The notes: generated from the sequence alone by a model not told the origin. A stretch of DNA of 10,630 nucleotides from CBDUWP01 sp965370955 (GCA_965370955.1 CBDUWP010000047.1:1-10630); one strand, 5' to 3'. Shown: positions 1-7,230, numbered from the stretch's first letter. Numbers and translations: made by a program.

Positions 1-1
1 A

Positions 2-499
2 TTAGCGTCTGGTGCGTATTGAGGGGTCTCTGTAATCCATTTTTGGTTTGATACGCAATGCTGCCTTGACTGTTTTGTTCTTAGTGCGGGCTATCTCGAT
101 GATGTTGGCCAACTCTGATTCTGATTCGATATTGAAATAGCCAATCCCTGCGTCAATGGCTTCTGAAATCTCCTTGTCAGTCTTGCCAACGCTGGCGTAA
201 ACTATCTTCGATGGATCGGCGCCAATAGAAAGGGCGCGAAACAATTCGCCGCCGCTGACTATGTCAAAACCGCTGCCGGCTTGGGACATGATCTTTAATA
301 TGTTGATGTTGCTGCAGGCCTTGATGGAAAAGCAAATCGTGGTGTCAAGGGCCTTATAGGCTTTCTGGATCTTCTGCAAATGATCGAGAAATGTGGCTTT
401 ACTATAGATATAGGCAGGGGTAGATATCTGCGAAGCAATATCCTTCACAGGTACGTCCTCAACGAGCAATTGGCCAGCATGATAATTAAAATGATCCAT
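2..499 (-). CDS. lysA: Diaminopimelate decarboxylase, N-terminal part; frame closes early
   Basis: This is the N-terminal part of the PLP enzyme that decarboxylates meso-diaminopimelate to L-lysine, the last step of lysine synthesis, acting in the cytoplasm. Visible family features are the N-terminal TPAYIYSKATFLDH block, the FSIKACSN segment in which the lysine is the expected PLP-binding residue, GSGFDIVSGGEL, GADPSKIVYASVGKTDKEI, FNIESESEL and the start of the ALRIKP strand. The start ATG (499-497) has an AGGA box 7 bases upstream (forward 507-510) and a good promoter. The frame meets TAA at forward 4-2 after 165 residues, while the family is usually about 400 or more. The last 10 or so residues do not fit the expected D-x-x-T-H-x-Y-I-x-T-G segment, whereas a one-base shift partly restores spacing. 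A frameshift, a sequencing error at the edge, or a decayed gene are all possible. Identity is secure; integrity is not. Confidence 0.85.
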   Translation of the reverse strand: MDHFNYHAGQLLVEDVPVKDIASQISTPAYIYSKATFLDHLQKIQKAYKALDTTICFSIKACSNINILKIMSQAGSGFDIVSGGELFRALSIGADPSKIVYASVGKTDKEISEAIDAGIGYFNIESESELANIIEIARTKNKTVKAALRIKPKMDYRDPSIRTRR

Positions 500-544
500 T
501 TTCTGATCCTAAATGATGATGATTAAATTTTTGCAACTACAGGC

Positions 545-572
545 AGTATAATGTGTTGGATACAAATGTCAA
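545..572 (-). promoter_or_regulatory. Sigma70-type promoter of lysA
   Basis: On the minus strand there is a perfect -35 TTGACA (forward 567-572), a 16-base spacer and a -10 TATACT (forward 545-550, five of six consensus positions). Transcription would begin near 538 and leave a leader of about 40 bases before the lysA ATG at 499. Nothing resembling a lysine riboswitch fits in so short a leader. Confidence 0.7.
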
Positions 573-782
573 TGGTTTGGTTATACCGGTTTTTATGCCG
601 AAAAAAAGATCAATCAGTAAATGCTTTATAATCGCTATGATCGGTATCATCATGATTATCAAAAAAAAAATGTGGATGAATTTAGTCAAAATTGTCCCGA
701 ATTCGTCAACTGCTTATTTATTCATGCCGATAGAAGACAAAGCTATTTTGGTTGGGATAGAGGGGGTAATTTGTAAACGAAT

Positions 783-1019
783 GTGATGGATATGAAGAAA
801 AAAAAGGTGATGAAAATAATGATACTGGCGATTGTGCTTGCCATGTCTGTTGTGGCTGTCGGCAGTGAAATGAACTTTTTTGATATGACACTCATTGAAC
901 TAATGAATGTGAGAATTGATGCAGATGCCAATCTTGGCAAGGGACAAAGTGTTGATTCAACAGTTGATTATCGGGTCTTGACGCCGGCGGTAGTCACTTC
1001 ATTGGACTCTAAATTCTAA
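783..1019 (+). CDS. Small secreted ORF resembling the N-terminus of a TonB-dependent receptor
   Basis: This is a 78-residue product with a lysine-rich N-terminus and a hydrophobic stretch (about residues 10-27, ending VVAVGS) that looks like a Sec signal peptide. The mature part begins with FFDMTLIELMNVRIDAD and later has LTPAVVTS. The pattern D-M-[ST]-L-x-E-L-M-N-[VI] followed by (T/A)PAVVT is what I associate with the segment just before and at the start of the plug domain of TonB-dependent receptors, which are often encoded next to YfiR genes. Here the frame stops exactly there and no barrel sequence follows, since the YfiR gene starts about 75 bases later. It may be a receptor relic after an internal deletion, or a genuine small periplasmic protein. 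Starts are possible at GTG 783, ATG 786 or ATG 792. The only purine-rich box (GAGGGGG, 760-766) lies rather far upstream, so the exact start is uncertain. Confidence 0.5.
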   Translation: MMDMKKKKVMKIMILAIVLAMSVVAVGSEMNFFDMTLIELMNVRIDADANLGKGQSVDSTVDYRVLTPAVVTSLDSKF

Positions 1020-1093
1020 CCCAAGTGAGATTTTATCGGAGTTGTGACTATTGGCGTATGTCTGCTGGTCAAAAGGGCGATAAAACAAAAATA

Positions 1094-1657
1094 ATGAAAA
1101 GCCGATTACTAAATATATTATTGATTGTATTTTTATTTGCTCTCACAGCAAATGCTGCAGCTGCAACCGGCGCCACAAGGGAATATCAAGTCAAAGCAGC
1201 TTTTCTATATAATTTTATCAAGTTTTTGGATTGGCCCCAAAATAAGGAAGTGGCTGATGCTGGACAAATAAAAATCGTTGTTATAGGAAAAAATCCGTTC
1301 GGAAACGCTTTTGTGCCAATCCTCAAAAAAACAGTCAGAAATAAAAAACTGAAAATCGTCTATTTTGATTGTATTACGAAATTAAATGAGCAGGACAAAG
1401 CAAGCCTTAAAAAAAGCCATATGCTGTTCATCTGTAAATCAGAAAAAGATCGTCTCAAATCCATTCTAGAAATTACACAACAATCCAGCGTCTTAACAGT
1501 TAGCGAAATATCAGGATTTTTGGAAGCGAAGGGAATGATAAGATTTCTCATGGAAAAAGAAAAAGTGAGGTTTGAAATTAATGCCGCTGTCGCTCAAAAA
1601 TCTAACCTAGAAATCAGAGCTCAATTACTTAGGTTAGCAAAAAGAGTTATTAAATAA
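1094..1657 (+). CDS. YfiR family (DUF4154) periplasmic protein
   Basis: This is a 187-residue exported protein of the YfiR/DUF4154 family. In Pseudomonas, YfiR is a periplasmic regulator that represses the membrane diguanylate cyclase YfiN through its periplasmic domain. The family hallmarks are present: EYQVKAAFLYNFIKFLDWP right after the signal peptide, IKIVVIGKNPFG, the CHILF-like SHMLFICKSEK segment, SVLTVSEISGFLEAKGMI, and the end VRFEINAAVAQKSNLEIRAQ followed by LLRLAKRVIK. The frame is open back to GTG 1025, but ATG 1094 is preferred because the signal peptide (MKSRLLNILLIVFLFALTANA) begins there. The Shine-Dalgarno is weak (AAGGGCG, 1073-1079, 14 bases away), and ATG 1058 is an alternative. 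The sensor kinase begins 33 bases downstream and carries a YfiN-like periplasmic domain, so the likely partner is that kinase rather than a cyclase. Confidence 0.87.
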   Translation: MKSRLLNILLIVFLFALTANAAAATGATREYQVKAAFLYNFIKFLDWPQNKEVADAGQIKIVVIGKNPFGNAFVPILKKTVRNKKLKIVYFDCITKLNEQDKASLKKSHMLFICKSEKDRLKSILEITQQSSVLTVSEISGFLEAKGMIRFLMEKEKVRFEINAAVAQKSNLEIRAQLLRLAKRVIK

Positions 1658-1690
1658 AAAAATAAACGAAAAACGAAAAAGGCATAGACG

Positions 1691-3820
1691 TTGAAAAAAA
1701 TGCGAAACATGACAATCAGACAAAAGCTTACGGCGATTATGATGCTGCTGGGCAGTGTTATCGTTCTGTTTGTGGTCTTCGCTGGTGTAGTCACGGGACA
1801 AATGAGCTCCAGAAAAAAACTGATAGAAAGCCTAAACGGATATGCTGATATCGTGGCGGAAAACTCAAAGGCGGCAATAGCATTCGAAGACAAAGGCGAT
1901 GCTGAAAAAATGCTGTCAGCACTAAAAGCTACCGAAACGATTATGTCGGCTTGTATCTATAACGCAGATGGAAATGTCTTCGCAATTTATCAAAGACAGG
2001 ATGTCAGTCAGAAGGTTGTGCCAGATAGCCCGACCGACCAAAAAGAATCCATTCAAGATGGAAAAATGTTTGTGTTCAAAAAAATCCATGACGGTGAATT
2101 TATCGGGACGATTTGTCTAGTGGACGATATGGGGCAATTGAGAGAAGCGCTAATCTGGAACTATACATCAGGTTTGATTGTGCTGGTCTTTGCAATGATA
2201 ATTACCTATTTTCTGTCGAAGGGTTTGCAAAAAGTTATCTCAAAACCAATATTCAATTTTGCAGAAACTGTTAAAAAAATAGCAGAAGAAAAAGACTATT
2301 CGGCAAGAGCAATAAAAGAAAGCGATGACGAAATAGGGCAGTTGATCGATTCGTTCAACGAAATGCTTGCACAAATACAAAATCGAGATAAAGCCCTGAC
2401 CAACGCGAAAGAACAGCTCGAAGAAAGAGTAGAAAAACGTACCGCCGAACTAAGTGTCGCCAACGAACATCTAAAAGAAGAAGCGATTGAACGTGAAAAA
2501 GCTGAGGTGACTCTGAAAGAAAATGAAGAAAAATTCAGAATGCTCTTCGATACAGCAAATGATGCAATCATGATTTTACAAGATGGAAAGTTTATCGATT
2601 GTAATGATAAAACCTTGAAAATGTTTGGGTTGGATAAAGAAGTTTTTATCACCAAAACACCTATAGATGTGTCGCCTGAAATCCAGCAAGACGGTGAAAA
2701 ATCTGCAGATAAAGGAAAAAGGTTAATTGGATTGGCCCTAAGTGGTAAGCCGCAATCTTTCGAATGGATCCATTGCAGAGCAACGGGAGAAATCTTCGAA
2801 GCTGATGTTGCGCTGGTTAGATTCGAATTGAAAGGAAAAACTTGTTTGCAGGCGGTTGTTAGGGATATCACAGAACGTAAAGAGGCGGAAAGAGCAATCA
2901 TAGCAGCTAAAGAACAAGCGGAAAACTCAAGAAATGAACTCGAAATGGTCAACGGACAACTGGCTGTTACATATAAAAAACTCGTCGAAGCCTCGCGACA
3001 AGCCGGAATGGCGGAAGTGGCGACAGATGTTCTGCATAATGTCGGAAATGTATTAAACAGTATAAATGTATCAGTGACATTGATCGATGAAACGATACAA
3101 AATTCAGATATTGCTAATCTTGGAAAACTTGCTGAATTGGTCGAGGCTAACGAAAAAGATGCGGCAGAATTTTTCACAAATGACCCAGCGGGAAAACATG
3201 TTTTGCCGTATCTGGTGGAAGTTAGCAAACATCTAACAAAAGAACGAACCGAAATCATAGATAAGCTGAAGTCACTGACTAACAATGTAGAACATATCAA
3301 AGAAATTGTGAAAATGCAGCAGACCTATGCAAAGGCTTCGGGTGTCGAAATCTTGATCACAATCGATGAAATCATGGATGATGCTATACAAATCAATGAA
3401 GCTGGCTTAAAGCGACACGGAATAACACTCAAAAAAGAATTGGACGATATCGGAATAGTATCGGTTGATAAACAAAAAATATTGCAAATACTCGTCAATC
3501 TGATCAATAACGCTAAATATGCTCTCACTAATAGCAAAAAAGATGATAAATTGCTGACCATCAAAAGTTCGACAAACGAAAAAATGATAAAAGTTGAGAT
3601 TATAGATAACGGTATTGGTATTGCAGATGATAATCTGAAAAAAATATTCAGACACGGCTTTACAACGAAAACAAACGGTCACGGATTCGGCTTACATAGC
3701 GGAGCATTGGCCGCAAAAGAAATGGGTGGTTCGTTAGCGGTGCATAGTGATGGATTGGGACTCGGAGCTAAACTTGTACTTGAGGTGCCTCTAAAAAGGC
3801 AAGGAGCGGTTATACAATGA
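1691..3820 (+). CDS. Membrane sensor histidine kinase: CHASE8-like, HAMP, PAS, HATPase
   Basis: A 709-residue inner-membrane sensor kinase. In order it has TM1 (about 14-35), a periplasmic domain of about 115 residues resembling CHASE8 (SLNGYADIVAENSKAAIAFE), TM2 (about 158-178), HAMP (to about 232, with DDEIGQLIDSFNEML), a coiled coil, PAS (about 280-395, ending RDITERKEAE), a second coiled coil, and the kinase core. The phosphoacceptor is probably His449 in EVATDVLHNVGNVLNSINV, which is not the usual HELRTPL H-box. The ATPase domain is complete: N-box NLINNAKYAL (N606/N607), G1 DNGIGI (639-644), F-box IFRHGFTTK and G2 GHGFGLH (663-669). TTG 1691 is taken as start because AAAAAGG lies about 8 bases upstream; ATG 1700 and 1709 are alternatives. 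It lies between the YfiR-like gene and the response regulator, with which it overlaps by ATGA (3817-3820), implying translational coupling and a cognate pair. Confidence 0.9.
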   Translation: MKKMRNMTIRQKLTAIMMLLGSVIVLFVVFAGVVTGQMSSRKKLIESLNGYADIVAENSKAAIAFEDKGDAEKMLSALKATETIMSACIYNADGNVFAIYQRQDVSQKVVPDSPTDQKESIQDGKMFVFKKIHDGEFIGTICLVDDMGQLREALIWNYTSGLIVLVFAMIITYFLSKGLQKVISKPIFNFAETVKKIAEEKDYSARAIKESDDEIGQLIDSFNEMLAQIQNRDKALTNAKEQLEERVEKRTAELSVANEHLKEEAIEREKAEVTLKENEEKFRMLFDTANDAIMILQDGKFIDCNDKTLKMFGLDKEVFITKTPIDVSPEIQQDGEKSADKGKRLIGLALSGKPQSFEWIHCRATGEIFEADVALVRFELKGKTCLQAVVRDITERKEAERAIIAAKEQAENSRNELEMVNGQLAVTYKKLVEASRQAGMAEVATDVLHNVGNVLNSINVSVTLIDETIQNSDIANLGKLAELVEANEKDAAEFFTNDPAGKHVLPYLVEVSKHLTKERTEIIDKLKSLTNNVEHIKEIVKMQQTYAKASGVEILITIDEIMDDAIQINEAGLKRHGITLKKELDDIGIVSVDKQKILQILVNLINNAKYALTNSKKDDKLLTIKSSTNEKMIKVEIIDNGIGIADDNLKKIFRHGFTTKTNGHGFGLHSGALAAKEMGGSLAVHSDGLGLGAKLVLEVPLKRQGAVIQ

Positions 3821-5040
3821 TAACAACGGAAAAAAGGAATAAAAGAATACTTGTTATTGATGACAACGAAGCAATACACAAAGATTTTAAATCTGTCTTG
3901 TGTAATAGCAAAAAGGTCAATGATACGCTAAGCGAAGCAAAGGCGGCTATTTTTGGTGAAGAAGAAAATACCGAAGCAGCAAAAATGGTGGACCTGTCTT
4001 TTGAAATAGATTCGGCTTTCCAAGGAAAAGCTGGAATGGAAATGGTGCTAAAAGCGGAAAAGGAAAATAGACCCTATGTTATGGCGTTTGTCGATGTAAG
4101 AATGCCGCCGGGATGGGATGGTATCGAAACTATCAAAAGAATATGGGAAAAAGTTCCTACGCTGCAAGTGGTCGTATGTACGGCTTATTCCGATTATTCA
4201 TGGAGCGAAATGATCGACCAATTAGGGCAAACAGATAGATTGCTCATCCTCAAAAAGCCGTTCGACAATATAGAGGTAAGGCAAATAGTCTGCTCACTAA
4301 CAGAAAAATGGCATCTGCTAAATGATCTGGAATCCGTCGTACAAAAAAGAACACAGGAAATCGCAGAAACTCGAGATATCGCTGTCTTTGCAATCGCTAA
4401 TCTCGCAGAATCTAGAGATCCTGAAACAGGAGACCATCTCGAAAGAATCAGAAGCTATTGCTCAATATTAGCGAAATATCTTAGCAAAGAAGGGCCATAC
4501 ACAAACCAAATCGATGAGACATTTATCGATGAAATTTATCGGTCAAGCCCATTACACGATATAGGAAAAGTCGGAATACCAGACAAAATCTTACTAAAAC
4601 CGGGAAGTTTAGAGTTCTCCGAATTCGAAATTATGAAAGAACATGCGGCACTGGGAGCTGATGCTCTCGAAAAAGCAATTCAAGGAATTAGCTCAGGAGG
4701 ATTCCTCGCAATGGCTGTCGATATTGCAAGGCATCACCATGAAAAATTCAACGGAAAAGGATATCCTGACAAGTTAAAAGGAACCGATATCCCGCTGGCT
4801 GCAAGAATAACCACGCTGGCAGATGTCTACGATGCACTGACTTCAGTAAGAGTCTATAAACCGGCTTTTAGGCCTGAAGTGGCGAAAATTATGATACTAG
4901 AGGAAAAAGGCGAACATTTTGATCCAATACTTGTCGATGCCTTCATGACAAATATCGAGGAATTCCATAAAGTACACAACCTATTGCATGGAAAAGACTT
5001 AGACCTTGTCGAAACAAATTCTAATGTTATCGCAAAATAA
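3817..5040 (+). CDS. Response regulator with HD-GYP c-di-GMP phosphodiesterase output
   Basis: A 407-residue cytoplasmic response regulator. The receiver (about 10-165) starts RILVIDDNEAIHKDF, has an insertion of some 50 residues rich in Ala/Glu before FEIDSAFQGKAG, and carries the phosphoacceptor Asp93 in FVDVRMPPGWDG, then VVCTAYSDYSW (Thr/Ala switch) and the conserved lysine in LILKKPFD. A helical linker leads to the HD-GYP domain: GDHLERI (His207), HDIGKVGIPD (His247-Asp248), the triple His 306-308 and NGKGYPDKLKG (GYP 315-317), then PLAARITTLADVYDALTS. All motifs needed for an active phosphodiesterase that hydrolyses c-di-GMP are present. The start ATG overlaps the kinase stop (ATGA). 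The expected role is phosphorylation by the adjacent kinase with a change in local c-di-GMP; whether phosphorylation raises or lowers activity cannot be read from sequence. Confidence 0.92.
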   Translation: MITTEKRNKRILVIDDNEAIHKDFKSVLCNSKKVNDTLSEAKAAIFGEEENTEAAKMVDLSFEIDSAFQGKAGMEMVLKAEKENRPYVMAFVDVRMPPGWDGIETIKRIWEKVPTLQVVVCTAYSDYSWSEMIDQLGQTDRLLILKKPFDNIEVRQIVCSLTEKWHLLNDLESVVQKRTQEIAETRDIAVFAIANLAESRDPETGDHLERIRSYCSILAKYLSKEGPYTNQIDETFIDEIYRSSPLHDIGKVGIPDKILLKPGSLEFSEFEIMKEHAALGADALEKAIQGISSGGFLAMAVDIARHHHEKFNGKGYPDKLKGTDIPLAARITTLADVYDALTSVRVYKPAFRPEVAKIMILEEKGEHFDPILVDAFMTNIEEFHKVHNLLHGKDLDLVETNSNVIAK

Positions 5041-5133
5041 ATAGCAACAAAAATAACCAACAAAAGCAAAGTCCGGGCGAAATATAGCTGGCTTGCAAGT
5101 TTAGTAAAAAAATATCACCAAAACTACCTGTCT

Positions 5134-5162
5134 ACCCTAAGTTACCTAAATGCGGGTTTTTT
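5134..5162 (+). terminator. Weak terminator-like element after the signalling operon
   Basis: ACCC (5134-5137) can pair with GGGT (5154-5157) across a 16-base loop, followed by a run of six T ending at 5162. The short stem and long loop make it a poor intrinsic terminator, but its place, about 95 bases past the regulator stop and just before the next promoter, is where one would be expected. Confidence 0.25.
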
Positions 5163-5163
5163 G

Positions 5164-5192
5164 TTGACATAAACCGTAATTTTCTGTAGTCT
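5164..5192 (+). promoter_or_regulatory. Probable promoter of the HEAT-repeat gene
   Basis: A perfect -35 TTGACA (5164-5169) is followed after 17 bases by TAGTCT (5187-5192), which keeps the three most conserved -10 positions (T1, A2, T6). TACAAT at 5195-5200 is a better -10 by sequence but lies too far away (25-base spacer). Transcription from about 5199 would give a leader of roughly 120 bases before ATG 5322. Confidence 0.5.
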
Positions 5193-5257
5193 AATACAAT
5201 TGAAGCCGACTATTTTATATAGATGAATGGTTTATGGCTGATGGACGCCAAATGAAC

Positions 5258-5297
5258 CTGAAAAATTCAGCTAACGCCGATCGACGGCGAATCGTCG
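5258..5297 (+). promoter_or_regulatory. Leader with hairpin and two mutually exclusive stems
   Basis: The leader can form CTGAA/TTCAG (5258-5262 with 5266-5270). It can also form CGCCG/CGGCG (5275-5279 with 5285-5289), or, using overlapping bases, CGACG/CGTCG (5282-5286 with 5293-5297). The last two cannot form together, as in attenuation or switch leaders. The stems are only five base pairs each and the ribosome binding site GGAGAG (5310-5315) is not itself enclosed, so function is speculative. I do not recognise a known riboswitch. Confidence 0.25.
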
Positions 5298-5321
5298 CGT
5301 TTAGAAGATGGAGAGACTGAT

Positions 5322-7109
5322 ATGTTCAGCAGAAAAATTGCCACAATTATAATATTACTAGCGATGATGGCGGCTAATCTTGGGTTCGCCGCAGAAAACA
5401 CAATCGAAAGCAATTGGGGAAATTTCCTGCATTATCTCAAAATCGGGCAGTTAGACCTAGCCAAAGGGTATGCAGAAACAATATTACAAAACAATCCAGA
5501 AGCTGTGGTTATGCTGGATCTCGCGCAAGAAAATCCGAGAGGATTGTTCATACTGAAAAGCGTTAATCAAAAAACAGCTGATAACGAACTAAAAAATCTG
5601 ACCCAACAAATATTAGATATTATCGAACAGGGAAGATACGCCGAAAGAACTAGCCCGGCAATTATCGCTGCGGAAATAAGAAGGCTCAGCACCACAGAAC
5701 GTGGACGAATCGCTGCTGTCAAAAGGCTGAAAAATGCAGGAGAATATGCGATTGCCTATATGGTCGATGCTATGGCTGACCAGACAAGGCAAAGCGAACT
5801 GCCGTTTATAATATGGGCGATGCCGCAAATCGGTAAAGATGCTGTCAGGCCGCTGATCGTGGCGCTGAAAACAGACGATGTGGCTGTGAAATTGGAAATC
5901 ATAAAGGCGATGGGGGAAATTGGATATCCACAATCGCTGGCGGCTCTGAAATATATCGTCGAAAATGAACCATCAAAAGAATTGAAAAAAGCGGCTGTAA
6001 ATGCAATCGAAAAAATTGATCCGAAAGCTTTGGCCGCGCCAGCTGCACAACTGTTTTATCTGCTGGCAGAAAATTATTACTATCGGGCTGATTCTCTAAA
6101 GCCGCTCGAAGAAACGGAAAATGCGAATATATGGTTCTGGAATAGTGACCTAAGGCGACTGTATATGGAAAAGGTCAGCAGGAAATATTTCTACGAAATG
6201 ATGGCAATGAGAAATTGCGAGTGGGCGTTGAAAGCGGATGTCAATTTTGGAAGAGCTATCGGATTGTGGGTCACGGCATTTTTCAAGGCTGAATTGACCG
6301 GCGTCGAAATGCCGAAATATTTTGGAAACAGACATCCATCAGCAGCTGTGTATGCTACGATAGCAGGGCCGGAATATTTGCACCAAGCATTGGCGAGAGC
6401 ACTAAAAGATTCTCAAGCTAAAATTGCATTGGGAATTGTTGAGGCACTGGCGTCAACTGTCGGTGAAAATTTCCTGATGTATCGGCTTGGCCCATCGCAA
6501 CCTTTAATACAGGCATTACGATATGAGGATCGGGCTGTGAGATACAGTGCGGCTATCGCAGTAGCAACTGCTGGGCCTACGCAGGAATTCTCGGAAAGCA
6601 AAATCGTGATCGAAAATTTGATAGAAGCTATAACGCTGAATAGTGAAAAAATTGAAAGCGATTTCGATAGCCAAATGATCGACAACTATGCAATCAGAGC
6701 TATCACCAGTATGCTGGAACTGGCTAAAACCAGAAATAGAGTGCTCGACCTGTCCTCAGCGCAACAGGCTTTAATCGAAGCGACAAAAGACAAAAGAGAC
6801 TATGTTAAAATGATGGCTATCAAAACGCTGGCCTATCTCGAGGGACCGGCAGCACAAAGAGCTATCGCGGCGGCTGGCTTGAACGAAAAAAATGAAATGA
6901 GTATGAGAATTCTAGCGATGGAAACGTTGGTCGGATCGGCGAAGCTAAATGCTAATCTGCTGGATGAAGAAAAAATCGACCAAATCTATGCAATCGTTGC
7001 AGCAAGAGAAGCTGATACGGAACTGATGTCAGCGGCGGCTACGGCTTTTGGGGCTCTTAATCTGCCGAGCGCAAAAGTGAAAGATCTTATTCTAGATCAA
7101 GCTAACTAA
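5322..7109 (+). CDS. Exported HEAT-repeat protein of unknown function
   Basis: This is a 595-residue protein with a clear signal peptide (about residues 1-23, MFSRKIATIIILLAMMAA, cleavage expected after GFA). The mature part is almost entirely helical and alanine-rich, with repeated units typical of HEAT or PBS-lyase-like repeats. The clearest are around residues 150-235 (AMPQIGKDAVRPLIVALKTD, VKLEIIKAMGEIGYPQSLAA, ELKKAAVNAIEKIDPKAL). More follow around 355-430 and 475-590 (YVKMMAIKTLAYLEGPAAQ). No catalytic motif is seen. HEAT arrays normally serve as protein-binding scaffolds, so a periplasmic or envelope-associated scaffold is the most that can be inferred. Start: ATG 5322 has GGAGAG 6 bases upstream. 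It has its own promoter and no close partner, since the next gene converges on it. Large secreted HEAT-repeat proteins of this style are, to my knowledge, common in Planctomycetota. Confidence 0.82.
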   Translation: MFSRKIATIIILLAMMAANLGFAAENTIESNWGNFLHYLKIGQLDLAKGYAETILQNNPEAVVMLDLAQENPRGLFILKSVNQKTADNELKNLTQQILDIIEQGRYAERTSPAIIAAEIRRLSTTERGRIAAVKRLKNAGEYAIAYMVDAMADQTRQSELPFIIWAMPQIGKDAVRPLIVALKTDDVAVKLEIIKAMGEIGYPQSLAALKYIVENEPSKELKKAAVNAIEKIDPKALAAPAAQLFYLLAENYYYRADSLKPLEETENANIWFWNSDLRRLYMEKVSRKYFYEMMAMRNCEWALKADVNFGRAIGLWVTAFFKAELTGVEMPKYFGNRHPSAAVYATIAGPEYLHQALARALKDSQAKIALGIVEALASTVGENFLMYRLGPSQPLIQALRYEDRAVRYSAAIAVATAGPTQEFSESKIVIENLIEAITLNSEKIESDFDSQMIDNYAIRAITSMLELAKTRNRVLDLSSAQQALIEATKDKRDYVKMMAIKTLAYLEGPAAQRAIAAAGLNEKNEMSMRILAMETLVGSAKLNANLLDEEKIDQIYAIVAAREADTELMSAAATAFGALNLPSAKVKDLILDQAN

Positions 7110-7113
7110 AAAC

Positions 7114-7230
7114 AAGATTGCCGGGCTTCGGAGGACAGGCAGCATCCAGCTCAGTGACCAGCTACGAAGGACAAGCCGCTCGCAGTGACAGACTTAAAAT
7201 GGTTTTGCTCGCTTGACAATGACAAATGTT
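7114..7230. repeat. Degenerate dispersed-repeat-like intergenic sequence
   Basis: The stretch between the convergent HEAT gene and the small membrane gene contains two related segments, GCTCGCAGTGACA (7178-7190) and GCTCGC followed by TTGACAATGACA (7207-7224), plus AGATTGCCGGGCTTCGG near 7115. These resemble pieces of the common intergenic repeat family with the form AGATTGC..CTTCGCTCGCAATGACA found in many bacterial genomes. It is more GC-rich than the adjacent noncoding DNA. I infer a decayed non-coding repeat; copies elsewhere in the genome would be needed to confirm it. Confidence 0.35.

Noticed and set aside
553..786. 77-residue open frame between lysA and the signalling cluster
   Set aside because: It begins inside the lysA promoter region, has no ribosome site, and its product (poly-Lys/Ile/Met stretches from A-rich DNA) shows no recognisable pattern. 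I see nothing else coding in 500-782.
2296..3300. 334-residue open frame on the minus strand inside the kinase gene
   Set aside because: It is Ser/Phe/Leu-rich, as expected from the antisense of an A-rich coding strand, and the plus-strand frame has unambiguous kinase domains.
5248..5280. TPP riboswitch-like string TGAACCTGA in the HEAT gene leader
   Set aside because: The nine-base match is to a conserved TPP-riboswitch segment, but the matching CUGAGA arm and the P5 CUGG/CCAG pairing are absent and the gene has no thiamine link.
5164..5321. c-di-GMP (GEMM) riboswitch downstream of the c-di-GMP genes
   Set aside because: I looked for the GEMM core and its tetraloop-receptor segments and found neither.
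5401..7109. Frequent TCGA tetranucleotide in coding regions (ATCGA, GTCGA, CTCGA)
   Set aside because: It looks somewhat enriched by eye, but this can follow from Ile/Val/Leu codons before Asp/Glu. Without a proper count against a codon-shuffled control it is not a claim.
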